Program-made: the position numbers and the translations under genes | Source of the DNA: Prochlorococcus sp. AG-347-I06 | Lineage (GTDB): Bacteria; Cyanobacteriota; Cyanobacteriia; PCC-6307; Cyanobiaceae | Direction of reading: 5' to 3' | DNA length: 64,000 bases | Assembly (NCBI GenBank): GCA_003281605.1 | Contig: QCBM01000003.1 | Location: forward strand, 62,001-126,000 | The notes under the pieces: generated by a model | Told to the model about the DNA's origin: nothing | What the model saw: the letters and a program-made list of their open reading frames with translations, nothing else | Databases searched by the model: none | Part shown: piece by piece, positions 27,447 through 35,594 of the stretch | Layout of the letters: every line of letters begins with the position of its first letter | Numbering within the stretch: the first letter of the stretch is position 1

Positions 27447-27704
27447 ATGCGTTCAAAACCTGAAACGATTGCCAATGTAAGTGTTAAGGAATATTCCTTC
27501 TCAAAAAAGCAAATTCAGGGGGTTGTGAAAGCTAGTCAATTTCGGTGGACTTTTATATGGTCTTTTCATAAAGGTTCATTAACGGTAAATCCACCTTTGG
27601 GAAGAGCTTTAATTGAGGATGCCTTATTGAGATTTTTATTAAAAAAAGATTATGAACTAGAAGCAGGGAATGAATATAAATTCACTATTTCAGCCAAGTT
27701 TTAA
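27447..27704 (+). CDS. conserved cyanobacterial protein, DUF3146-like
   Basis: An 85-residue soluble protein, mostly predicted beta strand, with QFRWTFIWSFHKGSLTVNPPLGRALIE in the middle. The pattern matches the DUF3146 family known only from cyanobacteria, with no known function. It is tightly spaced behind pth. Its last 20 bases overlap the convergent YqgF-like gene, one of the longest tail overlaps in the window. Confidence 0.7.
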   Translation: MRSKPETIANVSVKEYSFSKKQIQGVVKASQFRWTFIWSFHKGSLTVNPPLGRALIEDALLRFLLKKDYELEAGNEYKFTISAKF

Positions 27705-28122
27705 AATCTATATTTTGATTCAGAGTAAACTTCATTTTGCAGTAATCTTCTAAAATAATCAAAGCTGATATCGCATCAAGGTTTTTATTAAGAATAAAAA
27801 TTTCTCTAGGTATTAAAAACTTTAGGCCACTAATTGGAAAAAGTTCGAAATATCTCGCTTTAGCCCTGTAGGTAGTATTTTTTTCCTCAAAAGTTATTAT
27901 CTCTTTTTTAAAAAAATGTAGTTTTTCTTTAATTTCTCTACTGGTGGTGCCATTACCAATAATAATTTGTTCTATGTCCTCAGCGGTAATTAAATTTCTA
28001 AGATAATTCTCAAGTAATGCACTTTTCAGAATGATAGCTTTGTAAACTTTTTTTTCACTAATTTCAGCTAGGACTAGGCCGCATTTACTTTTTCCAGGAT
28101 CAATAGTTACTACTCTAGCCAT
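27685..28122 (-). CDS. RuvC/YqgF-like RNase H-fold protein
   Basis: A 145-residue protein opening with VVTIDPGKSKCGLVLAE, the first Asp strand of the RuvC/YqgF resolvase fold. A second strand, IEQIIIGNGTTSREIK, follows, and a C-terminal DAISALIILEDY carries the last acidic residues. The fold and length fit the YqgF-like or Holliday-junction-resolvase-like group. The real substrate is unknown, and a separate standard yqgF may exist elsewhere. It begins immediately after the DUF3084 gene stop, so the pair is coupled. Confidence 0.7.
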   Translation of the reverse strand: MARVVTIDPGKSKCGLVLAEISEKKVYKAIILKSALLENYLRNLITAEDIEQIIIGNGTTSREIKEKLHFFKKEIITFEEKNTTYRAKARYFELFPISGLKFLIPREIFILNKNLDAISALIILEDYCKMKFTLNQNIDFKTWLK

Positions 28123-29106
28123 TTAAGATGCAATCTTTACAATATTAATTTCAACGACTATAGGTTCTACAGTTTTGCTATCTTTCAAAGATACTACTTC
28201 TAACATAAAATTTGTATTTTGATTTTCTTGAAGAAAATCTCTAATTTTTTTTAAAAAATTTCCATTTGTATTAATTTCAACAACTTGTGAACCTTTTGAC
28301 TTAATTTCATCCCTTGTTTCTCTAAGCAATGATTTAATTTTTAAATTTATTGCTTTAAAATTTAGATCACTTTCTCCTAAAATTGCACTTGTAATAACGT
28401 CTCCTTTTTTGACTATAAATTTATTCTCTAATAAATCAGGCGATACAAAAACATAATTATCCCCTTTTAAAACATTTGTTGCTGATTTAATTAATAAAAT
28501 CCAGTCGCCACCTCTAGAAGCTATTGTCTCAATTTTTGAAATATCACTAGTTCTCCACAAAAGAATATTTTTTACATCTTTGTTAATCGGGATAACAATT
28601 TTTCTAACAAATTTATCAGCTTCATTATAGATTTTTGTTAAATCTAATTTTATATTTGAGCTAGAATTAACCTCAGCAATAAATAAAGTTTGTCCTCTTT
28701 TAATAACAATATTGCCTCTCCTAAATTCTTTAATACTACTTTTTAATTGATTTAACTCATTTTCTTTTTGAATAATTTTACTTTCAAGTTCTTTTCGTTC
28801 TTTCTGTAAAGGGATTAAAGCCTTCTTACTTTTATCTAAAGTTTTTTGCAACAAAGGAATATCAACAAAAAGCCTTTGCCTAAATTCTTCACTAACTAGA
28901 ATCAATAACCCTATTGATATTGAACTAATAAACCCTCCGGTGATTATAGTTATTATAGTTGCTGTTTTTTTCGGTCTTAATTTTAAGAGACTAAATCTTG
29001 CTTTTCCGATCTTTGTTCCGAGAATATCCCCAAATGGTGCAATAAGTCCACCTAAAAATATTAAAAAAACAATTAAAATCCAAGCCACACTTTTGTATAC
29101 ATTCAA
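28123..29106 (-). CDS. DUF3084-like membrane-anchored coiled-coil protein
   Basis: A 327-residue protein with two N-terminal membrane spans (about 8-26 and 47-70). A charged coiled coil follows (about 85-128, rich in Lys/Glu with KKALIPLQKERKELESKI). The soluble C-terminal domain has no catalytic motif I recognise. The layout fits the cyanobacterial DUF3084 family. It sits between ntcA and the YqgF-like gene on the minus strand, the usual order in marine picocyanobacteria as I recall it. Function unknown. Confidence 0.7.
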   Translation of the reverse strand: MNVYKSVAWILIVFLIFLGGLIAPFGDILGTKIGKARFSLLKLRPKKTATIITIITGGFISSISIGLLILVSEEFRQRLFVDIPLLQKTLDKSKKALIPLQKERKELESKIIQKENELNQLKSSIKEFRRGNIVIKRGQTLFIAEVNSSSNIKLDLTKIYNEADKFVRKIVIPINKDVKNILLWRTSDISKIETIASRGGDWILLIKSATNVLKGDNYVFVSPDLLENKFIVKKGDVITSAILGESDLNFKAINLKIKSLLRETRDEIKSKGSQVVEINTNGNFLKKIRDFLQENQNTNFMLEVVSLKDSKTVEPIVVEINIVKIAS

Positions 29107-29127
29107 TCCATCATAATTAATGATGAA

Positions 29128-29862
29128 TCAATTAAATCTTTTTGCAAGAGCAATTGGATCGAATACTGTGATCTTTTTTCTTTCAATGTTAAGAAGCCCT
29201 GAATCCTTTAAATCTCCCAATAATCTTGTAATGGTTACTCTTGTAGATCCAATAGCTTCAGCAATCGCCTGATGTGAAAGCCTTAGATCTATTGTAATAC
29301 CTTTTTCACCTGCAACTCCAAAGTCTCTACAAAGAACCATTAAAAAACTTACTAAACGAGAAGACATATCTCTGTGTGTAAGGGTTTCTATCATTGTTTC
29401 AGTTTGCAGGATCCTACTAGAAAGACCCTGTAACAAAAGCAATCCTACTGATGCATCTTCCTCTATAGCTCTTAAAACAGAATTTGCAGGTGCTGTTATC
29501 ATTTCAACTCTTGTGAATGCTATCGCATGGTAAAAACGATCAGATCTATGGCCTGTTAGAAGAGATAAAACACCAAAGAGACTATTCTCTCTTAAAAGAG
29601 CAACAGTTATTTCTTCACCTGACTCATAAACTCTTGAAAGTCTTACTGCACCTCTTCTTATGAGATAAACTCTTTCTGCAGGGTCCCCGGGGAAAAATAT
29701 TGTTTTAGATCTCTCAACCATTTCTGTGCTTGCTCCATCTAGACCTTTAATCACTTCCATTAAAGTTCTATTAATTGGAAAACGTTCTCCAACAGAATTG
29801 ATTTTACTTTGTCCTGACTTTTGCGAACTAAAGCGGTTGAATCCTCGTGAAGCAGGTATCAT
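29128..29862 (-). CDS. ntcA: global nitrogen regulator NtcA
   Basis: NtcA is the CRP-family activator of nitrogen genes, sensing 2-oxoglutarate with help from PipX. Its 244 residues include a cyclic-nucleotide-like barrel (about 50-140), the long dimer helix, and a C-terminal helix-turn-helix at 196-218 ([21 protein letters not shown]) typical of NtcA. The N-terminus is [14 protein letters not shown], somewhat longer than in freshwater relatives. An NtcA-type promoter precedes it, indicating self-regulation. A likely target, amt1, is in the same window. Confidence 0.97.
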   Translation of the reverse strand: MIPASRGFNRFSSQKSGQSKINSVGERFPINRTLMEVIKGLDGASTEMVERSKTIFFPGDPAERVYLIRRGAVRLSRVYESGEEITVALLRENSLFGVLSLLTGHRSDRFYHAIAFTRVEMITAPANSVLRAIEEDASVGLLLLQGLSSRILQTETMIETLTHRDMSSRLVSFLMVLCRDFGVAGEKGITIDLRLSHQAIAEAIGSTRVTITRLLGDLKDSGLLNIERKKITVFDPIALAKRFN

Positions 29863-29882
29863 AAATATCTTTACTATTAAAA

Positions 29883-29924
29883 AATTTAAGGAGGCACTCT
29901 AAAATTTCTTGTATCAACAGTAAC
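29883..29924 (-). promoter_or_regulatory. NtcA-type autoregulated promoter of ntcA
   Basis: On the minus strand the box reads GTT-ACTGTTGA-TAC (29924 to 29911), one mismatch from GTA-N8-TAC. It is followed after exactly 22 bases by TAAATT (29888-29883), a TAN3T -10 element. The same -10 sequence is used by amt1. The predicted transcript start near 29876 leaves a leader of only about 14 bases before the ATG. Confidence 0.65.
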
Positions 29925-30007
29925 AATTTTAAATTCTTATTGGTTTATCAATGCCCCTTTAAAAATCAGTTTGTACTTGCTTAACCCTTTTTTTAAGTAA
30001 AATTACA

Positions 30008-30048
30008 CTATATGCAGTGTCAATATATTCCAATTATACTGCATATAG
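30008..30048. promoter_or_regulatory. long perfect dyad between ntcA and the CobO-like gene
   Basis: CTATATGCAGT (30008-30018) and its exact reverse complement ACTGCATATAG (30038-30048) flank 19 bases. A shorter nested dyad, ACACT-ATATGC-AGTGT (30006-30020), overlaps the left arm. The structure ends 14 bases before the start at 30063. It could be an operator for a dimeric regulator of the 30063-31876 genes or a leader hairpin. No known factor is recognised. Confidence 0.5.
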
Positions 30049-30062
30049 AAAGAATTTAAATA

Positions 30063-30644
30063 ATGGTAAATAGTTCATCCCATATTTATTCCAAAGGTAA
30101 TCTTGATGTTGTAAATATAAATACTGCTAACAAAATTAACGGAAAAAGATATGCGCAAAATGGGCAAATTCAAATTTATCAATCATCATACCGAGGAAGT
30201 TACCCATCTATCATTAGAGACTCTCTAAGAAATGCTGCTCTTGGCAGGAAAGTGCTTTTAATACAATTTATGAGAGGAGGAGTCAAGCAAGGAATTGATA
30301 ATGCAGTAAAACTATGCGGTAATCTAACCTGGGTAAGATCATCACATTCCTTTGATCAATACAATTCTGAAGAAATTGAAAATAATAAAAATTTAAAAAA
30401 ATCTATCCATGAATCTACTTTTGAATTATGGAATTTTTGCAAAAAAAAACTACAGTCTGGGGAGTATGAACAAGTTATACTTGATGAAATTTTTTTAGCT
30501 ATTGACATGAAAATTATCGATAAAGATGATTTGATTTCAACACTTGAAAACCGATTTATATCAGGAGATGTAATCCTTACTGGTACAGATATACCTAAGG
30601 ATCTATTATTAATGGCCAACCAAATTACTGAACTTCGCTCATAA
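30063..30644 (+). CDS. CobO/CobA-like corrinoid adenosyltransferase homologue with lost P-loop
   Basis: A 193-residue protein whose body follows the ATP:corrinoid adenosyltransferase (CobA/CobO/BtuR) family: GRKVLLIQFMRGG (61-73), a Walker B-like VILDEIFLAI (138-147) and a GTDIPKDLLLMANQITELRS end (174-193). The P-loop of the family (GNGKGKTT) should fall at about 38-52. There the sequence reads YQSSYRGSYPSI, with none of the Gly-Lys-Thr residues. ATP binding in the normal way therefore looks lost. It starts the dcd-thyX run and is divergent from ntcA. A new role is possible. Confidence 0.7.
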   Translation: MVNSSSHIYSKGNLDVVNINTANKINGKRYAQNGQIQIYQSSYRGSYPSIIRDSLRNAALGRKVLLIQFMRGGVKQGIDNAVKLCGNLTWVRSSHSFDQYNSEEIENNKNLKKSIHESTFELWNFCKKKLQSGEYEQVILDEIFLAIDMKIIDKDDLISTLENRFISGDVILTGTDIPKDLLLMANQITELRS

Positions 30645-30648
30645 AACA

Positions 30649-31242
30649 ATGCTAAAGAATGATCTCTGGATAAATCAAAAAGCCTCGGAAGGAATGATAC
30701 AGCCCTTTCAATCAAATTTAGTGAGGCATCTTGAACCTGACAATAAACAAAAGCCTGTTTTGAGTTACGGATGTTCATCCTATGGATATGATTTAAGACT
30801 TTCATCAAAAGAATTCCTGATTTTCAGACATATCCCTGGGACTGTGATGAATCCCAAAAAATTTAATCCTAATAATTTAGAAAAAACTGTTCTTCACCAT
30901 GACAATGATGGAGACTTTTTTATTCTTCCTGCTCACTCCTATGGTTTAGGAGTAGCTTTAGAAAAGATGAAAGTACCGGAAAATATAACTGTGATCTGTA
31001 TAGGTAAAAGCACTTACGCTCGACTAGGAATTATTGTTAATACGACACCTGCAGAAGCAGGATGGGAAGGGCATCTAACTTTAGAGTTTAGTAATAGTTC
31101 TGGTGCAGATTGCAGAATTTATGCAGAAGAAGGTATTTGCCAACTACTCTTTTTTGAAGGTGATCCATGCTCTACAACCTATGAAGATAGAAGAGGTAAA
31201 TATCAAAACCAACCAGAAAAGGTGACTTTAGCGAAAATCTAA
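30649..31242 (+). CDS. dcd: dCTP deaminase
   Basis: Dcd turns dCTP into dUTP, the route to dUMP for thymidylate synthesis. The 197 residues hold the trimeric dUTPase-like core: GKSTYARLGIIVNTTPAEAGWEGHLTLE at about 124-150, with the catalytic Glu in that stretch. Length is near the 190-residue norm. It sits four bases after the CobO-like gene and one base before thyX, and so is translationally linked to the enzyme using its product. Confidence 0.93.
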   Translation: MLKNDLWINQKASEGMIQPFQSNLVRHLEPDNKQKPVLSYGCSSYGYDLRLSSKEFLIFRHIPGTVMNPKKFNPNNLEKTVLHHDNDGDFFILPAHSYGLGVALEKMKVPENITVICIGKSTYARLGIIVNTTPAEAGWEGHLTLEFSNSSGADCRIYAEEGICQLLFFEGDPCSTTYEDRRGKYQNQPEKVTLAKI

Positions 31243-31243
31243 A

Positions 31244-31876
31244 ATGAGTAAAGTTGAACTAATTTCGCTAACTCCTGATGCAGAAAAAACAATGGCTTAC
31301 ATTGCAAGAGTTAGTAACCCAAAAAATCAGGAAAATGAAGACTACTCAAAATTATTGAGTTATTGCATTAAAAATGAACATTGGAGCGTTTTCGAACAAT
31401 CATTTATGACTTTACAAATAGAAACCAACAGAGGTATCGCTGCACAAATTTTAAGACATAGATCATTTACTTTCCAGGAATTTTCTCAGAGATATGCAGA
31501 TAGTTCGCAATTGGGAAATATTCCCTTACCAGAACTAAGGCGTCAAGATTTCAAAAATAGGCAAAATTCAATCCCTGATCTCCCTGATGAGTTAAAAAAA
31601 AGATTCAATGAAAAAATTGTTTTACATTTTCAGGCTGCATCAGAATTATATGAAGATTTACTCGCAGAAGGCGTAGCCAAAGAATGTGCAAGATTTGTTT
31701 TGCCATTAGCTACTCCAACAAGAATCTATATGAGTGGATCATGTAGATCGTGGATCCATTACATTAATTTAAGATCAGCTCACGGAACCCAAAAAGAACA
31801 CAAGTCTATCGCTCAGGATTGCAAGTCTATTTTTAAAAAAAGTTTTCCTATTGTATCAAAATCTTTAGGATGGTAA
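31244..31876 (+). CDS. thyX: flavin-dependent thymidylate synthase
   Basis: ThyX makes dTMP from dUMP using FAD, methylene-THF and NADPH. The 210-residue protein shows the diagnostic RHR-x7-S motif at Arg71-His72-Arg73 with Ser81 (RHRSFTFQEFSQRY), and a second conserved C-terminal patch, SGSCRSWIHYINLR. It follows dcd by one base. ThyX rather than ThyA is usual for Prochlorococcus. Confidence 0.97.
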   Translation: MSKVELISLTPDAEKTMAYIARVSNPKNQENEDYSKLLSYCIKNEHWSVFEQSFMTLQIETNRGIAAQILRHRSFTFQEFSQRYADSSQLGNIPLPELRRQDFKNRQNSIPDLPDELKKRFNEKIVLHFQAASELYEDLLAEGVAKECARFVLPLATPTRIYMSGSCRSWIHYINLRSAHGTQKEHKSIAQDCKSIFKKSFPIVSKSLGW

Positions 31877-31879
31877 AAA

Positions 31880-32470
31880 TTATCCATGACTACGTGGATT
31901 AACCTCATTTTTTTTATTTTCTTGAATTATTGAAAATTCAGCATTAATAATTTCCTCATAGGGATTCTCTTCTTTTTCTAAATTATTAATAGATTCTCTT
32001 ATTTTTATTTCATCTTGTTTACCAATAAAAGTAGATACTATATTGCCTTTTTTATCAAAAAGATTAACTTGCGGAATCCCGTTGACAGAAAACTTCTGGA
32101 TGTAATGACCCCATTTTTGATTATCAACATTTAAAAAAACAAAATTAATATCTTTTTCATATTCATCTTTAAGAGAAGAAACTTGTGGAGCCATTTCTTT
32201 GCAAACTTCACACCACTCTGCATAAAATTCCAGAAAGGTAGGTTTATTATTTGTAAAAGCTATTTCAGGGTCAACAGATAATTCTCCAAAACTTTTTAGA
32301 AGATAAGTTGATTTAAAAAATAAATTTTTAAACAAAAGCACTGAAATAATAAAAATAGATATAATAAAAACAAGCGCAATTCTAAAATTTGTCTTTAAAA
32401 TTGGCTCTTGACTTTCAGACTGCACTATTAAGGTATTACTAACTAAAGCTATCTTAAATAAGTTAAACAA
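31880..32470 (-). CDS. membrane-anchored thioredoxin-like protein (TxlA/HCF164 type)
   Basis: A 196-residue protein with one N-terminal span (about 30-48), then a thioredoxin domain with Cys87-x2-Cys90 in YAEWCEVCKEM and the cis-proline strand NGIPQVNLFDKKG. This matches the cyanobacterial TxlA/HCF164 type. Those proteins face the lumen or periplasm and help cytochrome b6f and photosystem assembly. The tail (about 160-196) is charged and probably disordered. It converges with thyX, with three bases between the stops. Confidence 0.75.
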   Translation of the reverse strand: MFNLFKIALVSNTLIVQSESQEPILKTNFRIALVFIISIFIISVLLFKNLFFKSTYLLKSFGELSVDPEIAFTNNKPTFLEFYAEWCEVCKEMAPQVSSLKDEYEKDINFVFLNVDNQKWGHYIQKFSVNGIPQVNLFDKKGNIVSTFIGKQDEIKIRESINNLEKEENPYEEIINAEFSIIQENKKNEVNPRSHG

Positions 32471-32563
32471 ATAAAGAGAATTGAAATCTATAAGCTTTTA
32501 ATCAACTGATAAAATAAGGATTGAATAGCTAACAAAAATTTCTTTGATTACTGAAATTTAATT

Positions 32564-33916
32564 ATGCAATCAATCTTTGGAACTGATGGAATAAGAGGAA
32601 GATTTAATGAAGAGATAACTTATTCTCTAGCCTACAAAGTAGGTTATGCTCTAGGTTCAACCTTGGATAAGAAAAATCCAATATTAATTGGAAGAGATAC
32701 AAGAATAAGTGGAGATATTCTGCTTCAGGCAATAACACAAGGTATAAATGATAGTGGTAAAAAATTTATAAATCTTGGAATCTGCCCTACCCCAGCCATA
32801 CCTTGTTTAATCAAAGAAGGGAACCTAAGTAGTGGGATTATGATATCTGCAAGTCATAATCCGCCAGAATATAATGGCATAAAAATTTTTGATCATAATG
32901 GTCAAAAAATTACTAAAAATTTTGAAAATAAAATTCAAAAAATAATTGAAGAGTCAAAACAAAATATATCAATTCCTACAAAAGTGGTTCCCCTAAAAGC
33001 CAATAAAGAACTTATGGATACTTATATTAAAAGCCTACTCCAAACAATGGATGGAGAGAGTTTAAGCGGGTTGAGAATATTATTAGACACATGCTATGGA
33101 TCAGCGACAACTTGCGCAAGAAAAATTTTTCAGTCTCTTGGTGCCGATGTAAAAGTTATCAATAACTCTAAAAATGGTTTGAAAATTAATTTGAATTGTG
33201 GATCTACTAACCTCGAACCATTAAAAAAAGCATTAAGAGACAGTCCTGCAGATATGGGATTCAGCTTCGACGGAGATGCCGATAGAGTAATTGGAATCGA
33301 TTCAAAAGGCAATGTGCTGGATGGAGATCATATCCTTTTTCTTTGGGGCAGAGAACTTATGGAACAAAAAATTCTCACAAATAATTTACTAATATCGACG
33401 CAAATGGCAAACTTAGGTTTTGAAAATTCCTGGAAAAAAATTGGAGGAATTTTATATAGAACTGATGTAGGAGATAAATATGTTCATGACGCAATTAAGA
33501 AAAAAAGAGCTGTTTTAGGAGGTGAGCAATCAGGTCATATACTTTCAAAAATTAATAACTTTTCGGGTGATGGGATATTGACTGCACTTCAAATTTCTAA
33601 ATATTGTAAAAAGAACAATATTAATTTAAATGATTGGTTTAAAAGTAGTTTCGAACCTTTTCCTCAAAAACTAACTAATATTAAATTAAATTTTAATATT
33701 AATAAATTAAATCCAGAAAACAAAAACTTAATAGATGAATCTATAAAAAATTTTCAGGCAATATATTCGGACAATTGTAGAGTTTATATAAGGCCTAGCG
33801 GTACAGAACCTGTAATGAGAGTTCTAGTTGAGGCCAAAAGTCATAAGAAAGTTAATTCTTTATCAAGCGAAATAACAAAAAAACTCATTTTAGAAATTGA
33901 TAAAGTAATAAATTAA
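32564..33916 (+). CDS. glmM: phosphoglucosamine mutase
   Basis: GlmM converts glucosamine-6-phosphate to glucosamine-1-phosphate for UDP-GlcNAc and cell-wall synthesis. The 450-residue enzyme has the N-terminal FGTDGIRG, active-site Ser97 in [13 protein letters not shown], metal loop DGDADR (about 240), GGEQSGH sugar loop and C-terminal RPSGTEP phosphate loop. The complete motif set separates it from the truncated phosphohexomutase at the window start. Confidence 0.97.
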   Translation: MQSIFGTDGIRGRFNEEITYSLAYKVGYALGSTLDKKNPILIGRDTRISGDILLQAITQGINDSGKKFINLGICPTPAIPCLIKEGNLSSGIMISASHNPPEYNGIKIFDHNGQKITKNFENKIQKIIEESKQNISIPTKVVPLKANKELMDTYIKSLLQTMDGESLSGLRILLDTCYGSATTCARKIFQSLGADVKVINNSKNGLKINLNCGSTNLEPLKKALRDSPADMGFSFDGDADRVIGIDSKGNVLDGDHILFLWGRELMEQKILTNNLLISTQMANLGFENSWKKIGGILYRTDVGDKYVHDAIKKKRAVLGGEQSGHILSKINNFSGDGILTALQISKYCKKNNINLNDWFKSSFEPFPQKLTNIKLNFNINKLNPENKNLIDESIKNFQAIYSDNCRVYIRPSGTEPVMRVLVEAKSHKKVNSLSSEITKKLILEIDKVIN

Positions 33917-33923
33917 TAATGAA

Positions 33924-34553
33924 TTAAATTTTTATATAAATTTTTTCATAAATATCAAGTTGGTTAACAATCGCATACTTTTCCCGCTCAGTTTTAAATT
34001 TAATTGGATTAAAACTTTCGGAATAATTAAAATCTTTTTTATCTATTGTTTTAAAATGAAAATTACTTGATATAGTGCAATCCATATAGTTGAATAAATC
34101 CTTTACATCTGTTTTTATAAAAATTAGGGTCCCTCTTTGCAATGAATTTGAGAGAATATTAATAAATCCTTGCTGAATTACACGCCTTTTATAATGCCTC
34201 TTTTTAAACCAAGGATCAGGGAAATAAAAGGAAATACTTTTTAGATTTTTGATAATAAATTTATTTTGGACATCATTCAAAATATTATTAGCGTTACCAA
34301 ATATAAAATATAGATTTTTGATTTCTCTTTCAATTACTTTTAATTTAGCATTTTTGACTAATTTCTCACGGATTTCAATTCCTAAATAATTCCAACTGGT
34401 ATTAATTAAAGCTAAATCAAATAAAAACTCACCAGCAGCACAACCTATATCCAAATGAAGATTCGATTTAGAATCACTAAACATTTCGCTCAAAGAAGGT
34501 ATTCTCTCGATTTGATTGAAATTACTACTAAGGGGATTAACATGCTGTCTCAT
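33924..34553 (-). CDS. trmB: tRNA (guanine-N7-)-methyltransferase
   Basis: TrmB methylates G46 in the variable loop of tRNAs. The 209 residues show the SAM motif [15 protein letters not shown], then [19 protein letters not shown] (family signature FPDPWxKxRH) and the KTDVKDLF strand. The ATG at 34553 gives an N-terminus of about 30 residues before the fold. It converges with glmM, leaving seven bases between the stops. Confidence 0.95.
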   Translation of the reverse strand: MRQHVNPLSSNFNQIERIPSLSEMFSDSKSNLHLDIGCAAGEFLFDLALINTSWNYLGIEIREKLVKNAKLKVIEREIKNLYFIFGNANNILNDVQNKFIIKNLKSISFYFPDPWFKKRHYKRRVIQQGFINILSNSLQRGTLIFIKTDVKDLFNYMDCTISSNFHFKTIDKKDFNYSESFNPIKFKTEREKYAIVNQLDIYEKIYIKI

Positions 34554-34675
34554 ACAATTATAAATATATTCCTAGGCAATAATATAAGGATGCATAATAT
34601 TCATAACTATGACAATAGTAAGTTCAAAAGTAACAGTTTGATGTTTAATTATTATGTGTTTTAAAAGAAAAAGTT

Positions 34676-35299
34676 TTGAACGTTTTTAATCAACTTTCTA
34701 TTTGGCTATCCTTTCAACTTTCAATAATTTTCCTTCTTGGTATTCCTCTTACTCTATCCTTCTGGTCAATTAAAAAAAGAAATAAAGCAGTTATTAAACT
34801 TCTATCAATTTATTGGAAAGTATCCATTTTATTTTTAATAAGCCTTCTACTTTTAATAGGAAAGTATAATTATGCTCTTTTGATAACAAATATTGCAACA
34901 TTATTAATGACAGTTTCAGTTTGGTTTTGGAACGACATTAATGATGAATTAAGAGAATATGACTTTTCTTACTCCCTTACCACAACGACAAAAATATGGA
35001 GATGGACTATAACTTTTATATCTCTCAATTTCTTTATTCAGAGTTTACAAAACTTCAGCTGCTTTTCTTTTATTAATTCGGATGCGTGTGCAATATGGCT
35101 TCAGCCTTCTTCAGATTTATATACTATCGTAAAAGATTTATTTAATTTTTTCTTTGGAGCTAACTTTACCAAGACGATATCAAAATTCTTGGGATTATTT
35201 TCATTATTAATCTATATTTTAGGCCTTTTTCAATGGTCAATAATCAAATTACCTAAAAATGGAAGAAACTCCTGCTTCTCAGAAAATGACAAAAATTGA
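34676..35299 (+). CDS. membrane protein, DUF3177-like
   Basis: A 207-residue membrane protein with about five spans and a TTG start. It contains ISLLLLIGKYNYALLITNIA, WFWNDINDELREYD and a C-terminal FLGLFSLLIYILGLFQWSIIKL. The pattern fits the cyanobacterial DUF3177 family, function unknown. The next gene starts inside it, so they share a transcript. The cysteine-containing loop (NFSCFSFINSDACAIWLQP) probably faces the lumen or periplasm. Confidence 0.65.
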   Translation: MNVFNQLSIWLSFQLSIIFLLGIPLTLSFWSIKKRNKAVIKLLSIYWKVSILFLISLLLLIGKYNYALLITNIATLLMTVSVWFWNDINDELREYDFSYSLTTTTKIWRWTITFISLNFFIQSLQNFSCFSFINSDACAIWLQPSSDLYTIVKDLFNFFFGANFTKTISKFLGLFSLLIYILGLFQWSIIKLPKNGRNSCFSENDKN

Positions 35300-35594
35300 T
35301 TTAATAAATAGACTTGAAAAAATAAGTTCCGAGATACCTAATAGAATACTTAAAGTAGAGGGATTCCTTCGAAAAGAAAATCAAAAAGAACATTTAGAAA
35401 TAATTATTTTCAGAGGTTACAGTAGCTCAACAACTCATCCAATTGAGATAGATTCAGAAAAAAAAGTAATAGCACTTACTTATAGGATTACAAACTTTAA
35501 ACTTTATAAAGCACCGTTAACAGGAACAGAAGAAAATTTTATAAGAGAAAATCAAAACTCACTTTACTTTTTAAATCAAAAAAACTGGATTTAA
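35259..35594 (+). CDS. conserved small soluble protein of unknown function
   Basis: A protein of 111 residues, or 102 if the second ATG (35286) is used; I favour the latter, with start [12 protein letters not shown]. It has an N-terminal helix ([17 protein letters not shown]) and beta-rich middle ([20 protein letters not shown]). The family is not recognised with confidence. It overlaps the DUF3177-like gene by up to 41 bases. Its last four bases overlap the convergent ileS. Confidence 0.65.
   Translation: MEETPASQKMTKIDLINRLEKISSEIPNRILKVEGFLRKENQKEHLEIIIFRGYSSSTTHPIEIDSEKKVIALTYRITNFKLYKAPLTGTEENFIRENQNSLYFLNQKNWI

Noticed and set aside
30356-30808. 150-codon open frame on the minus strand
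   Set aside because: It runs antisense across the CobO-like and dcd genes, both well supported; composition is not coding-like.
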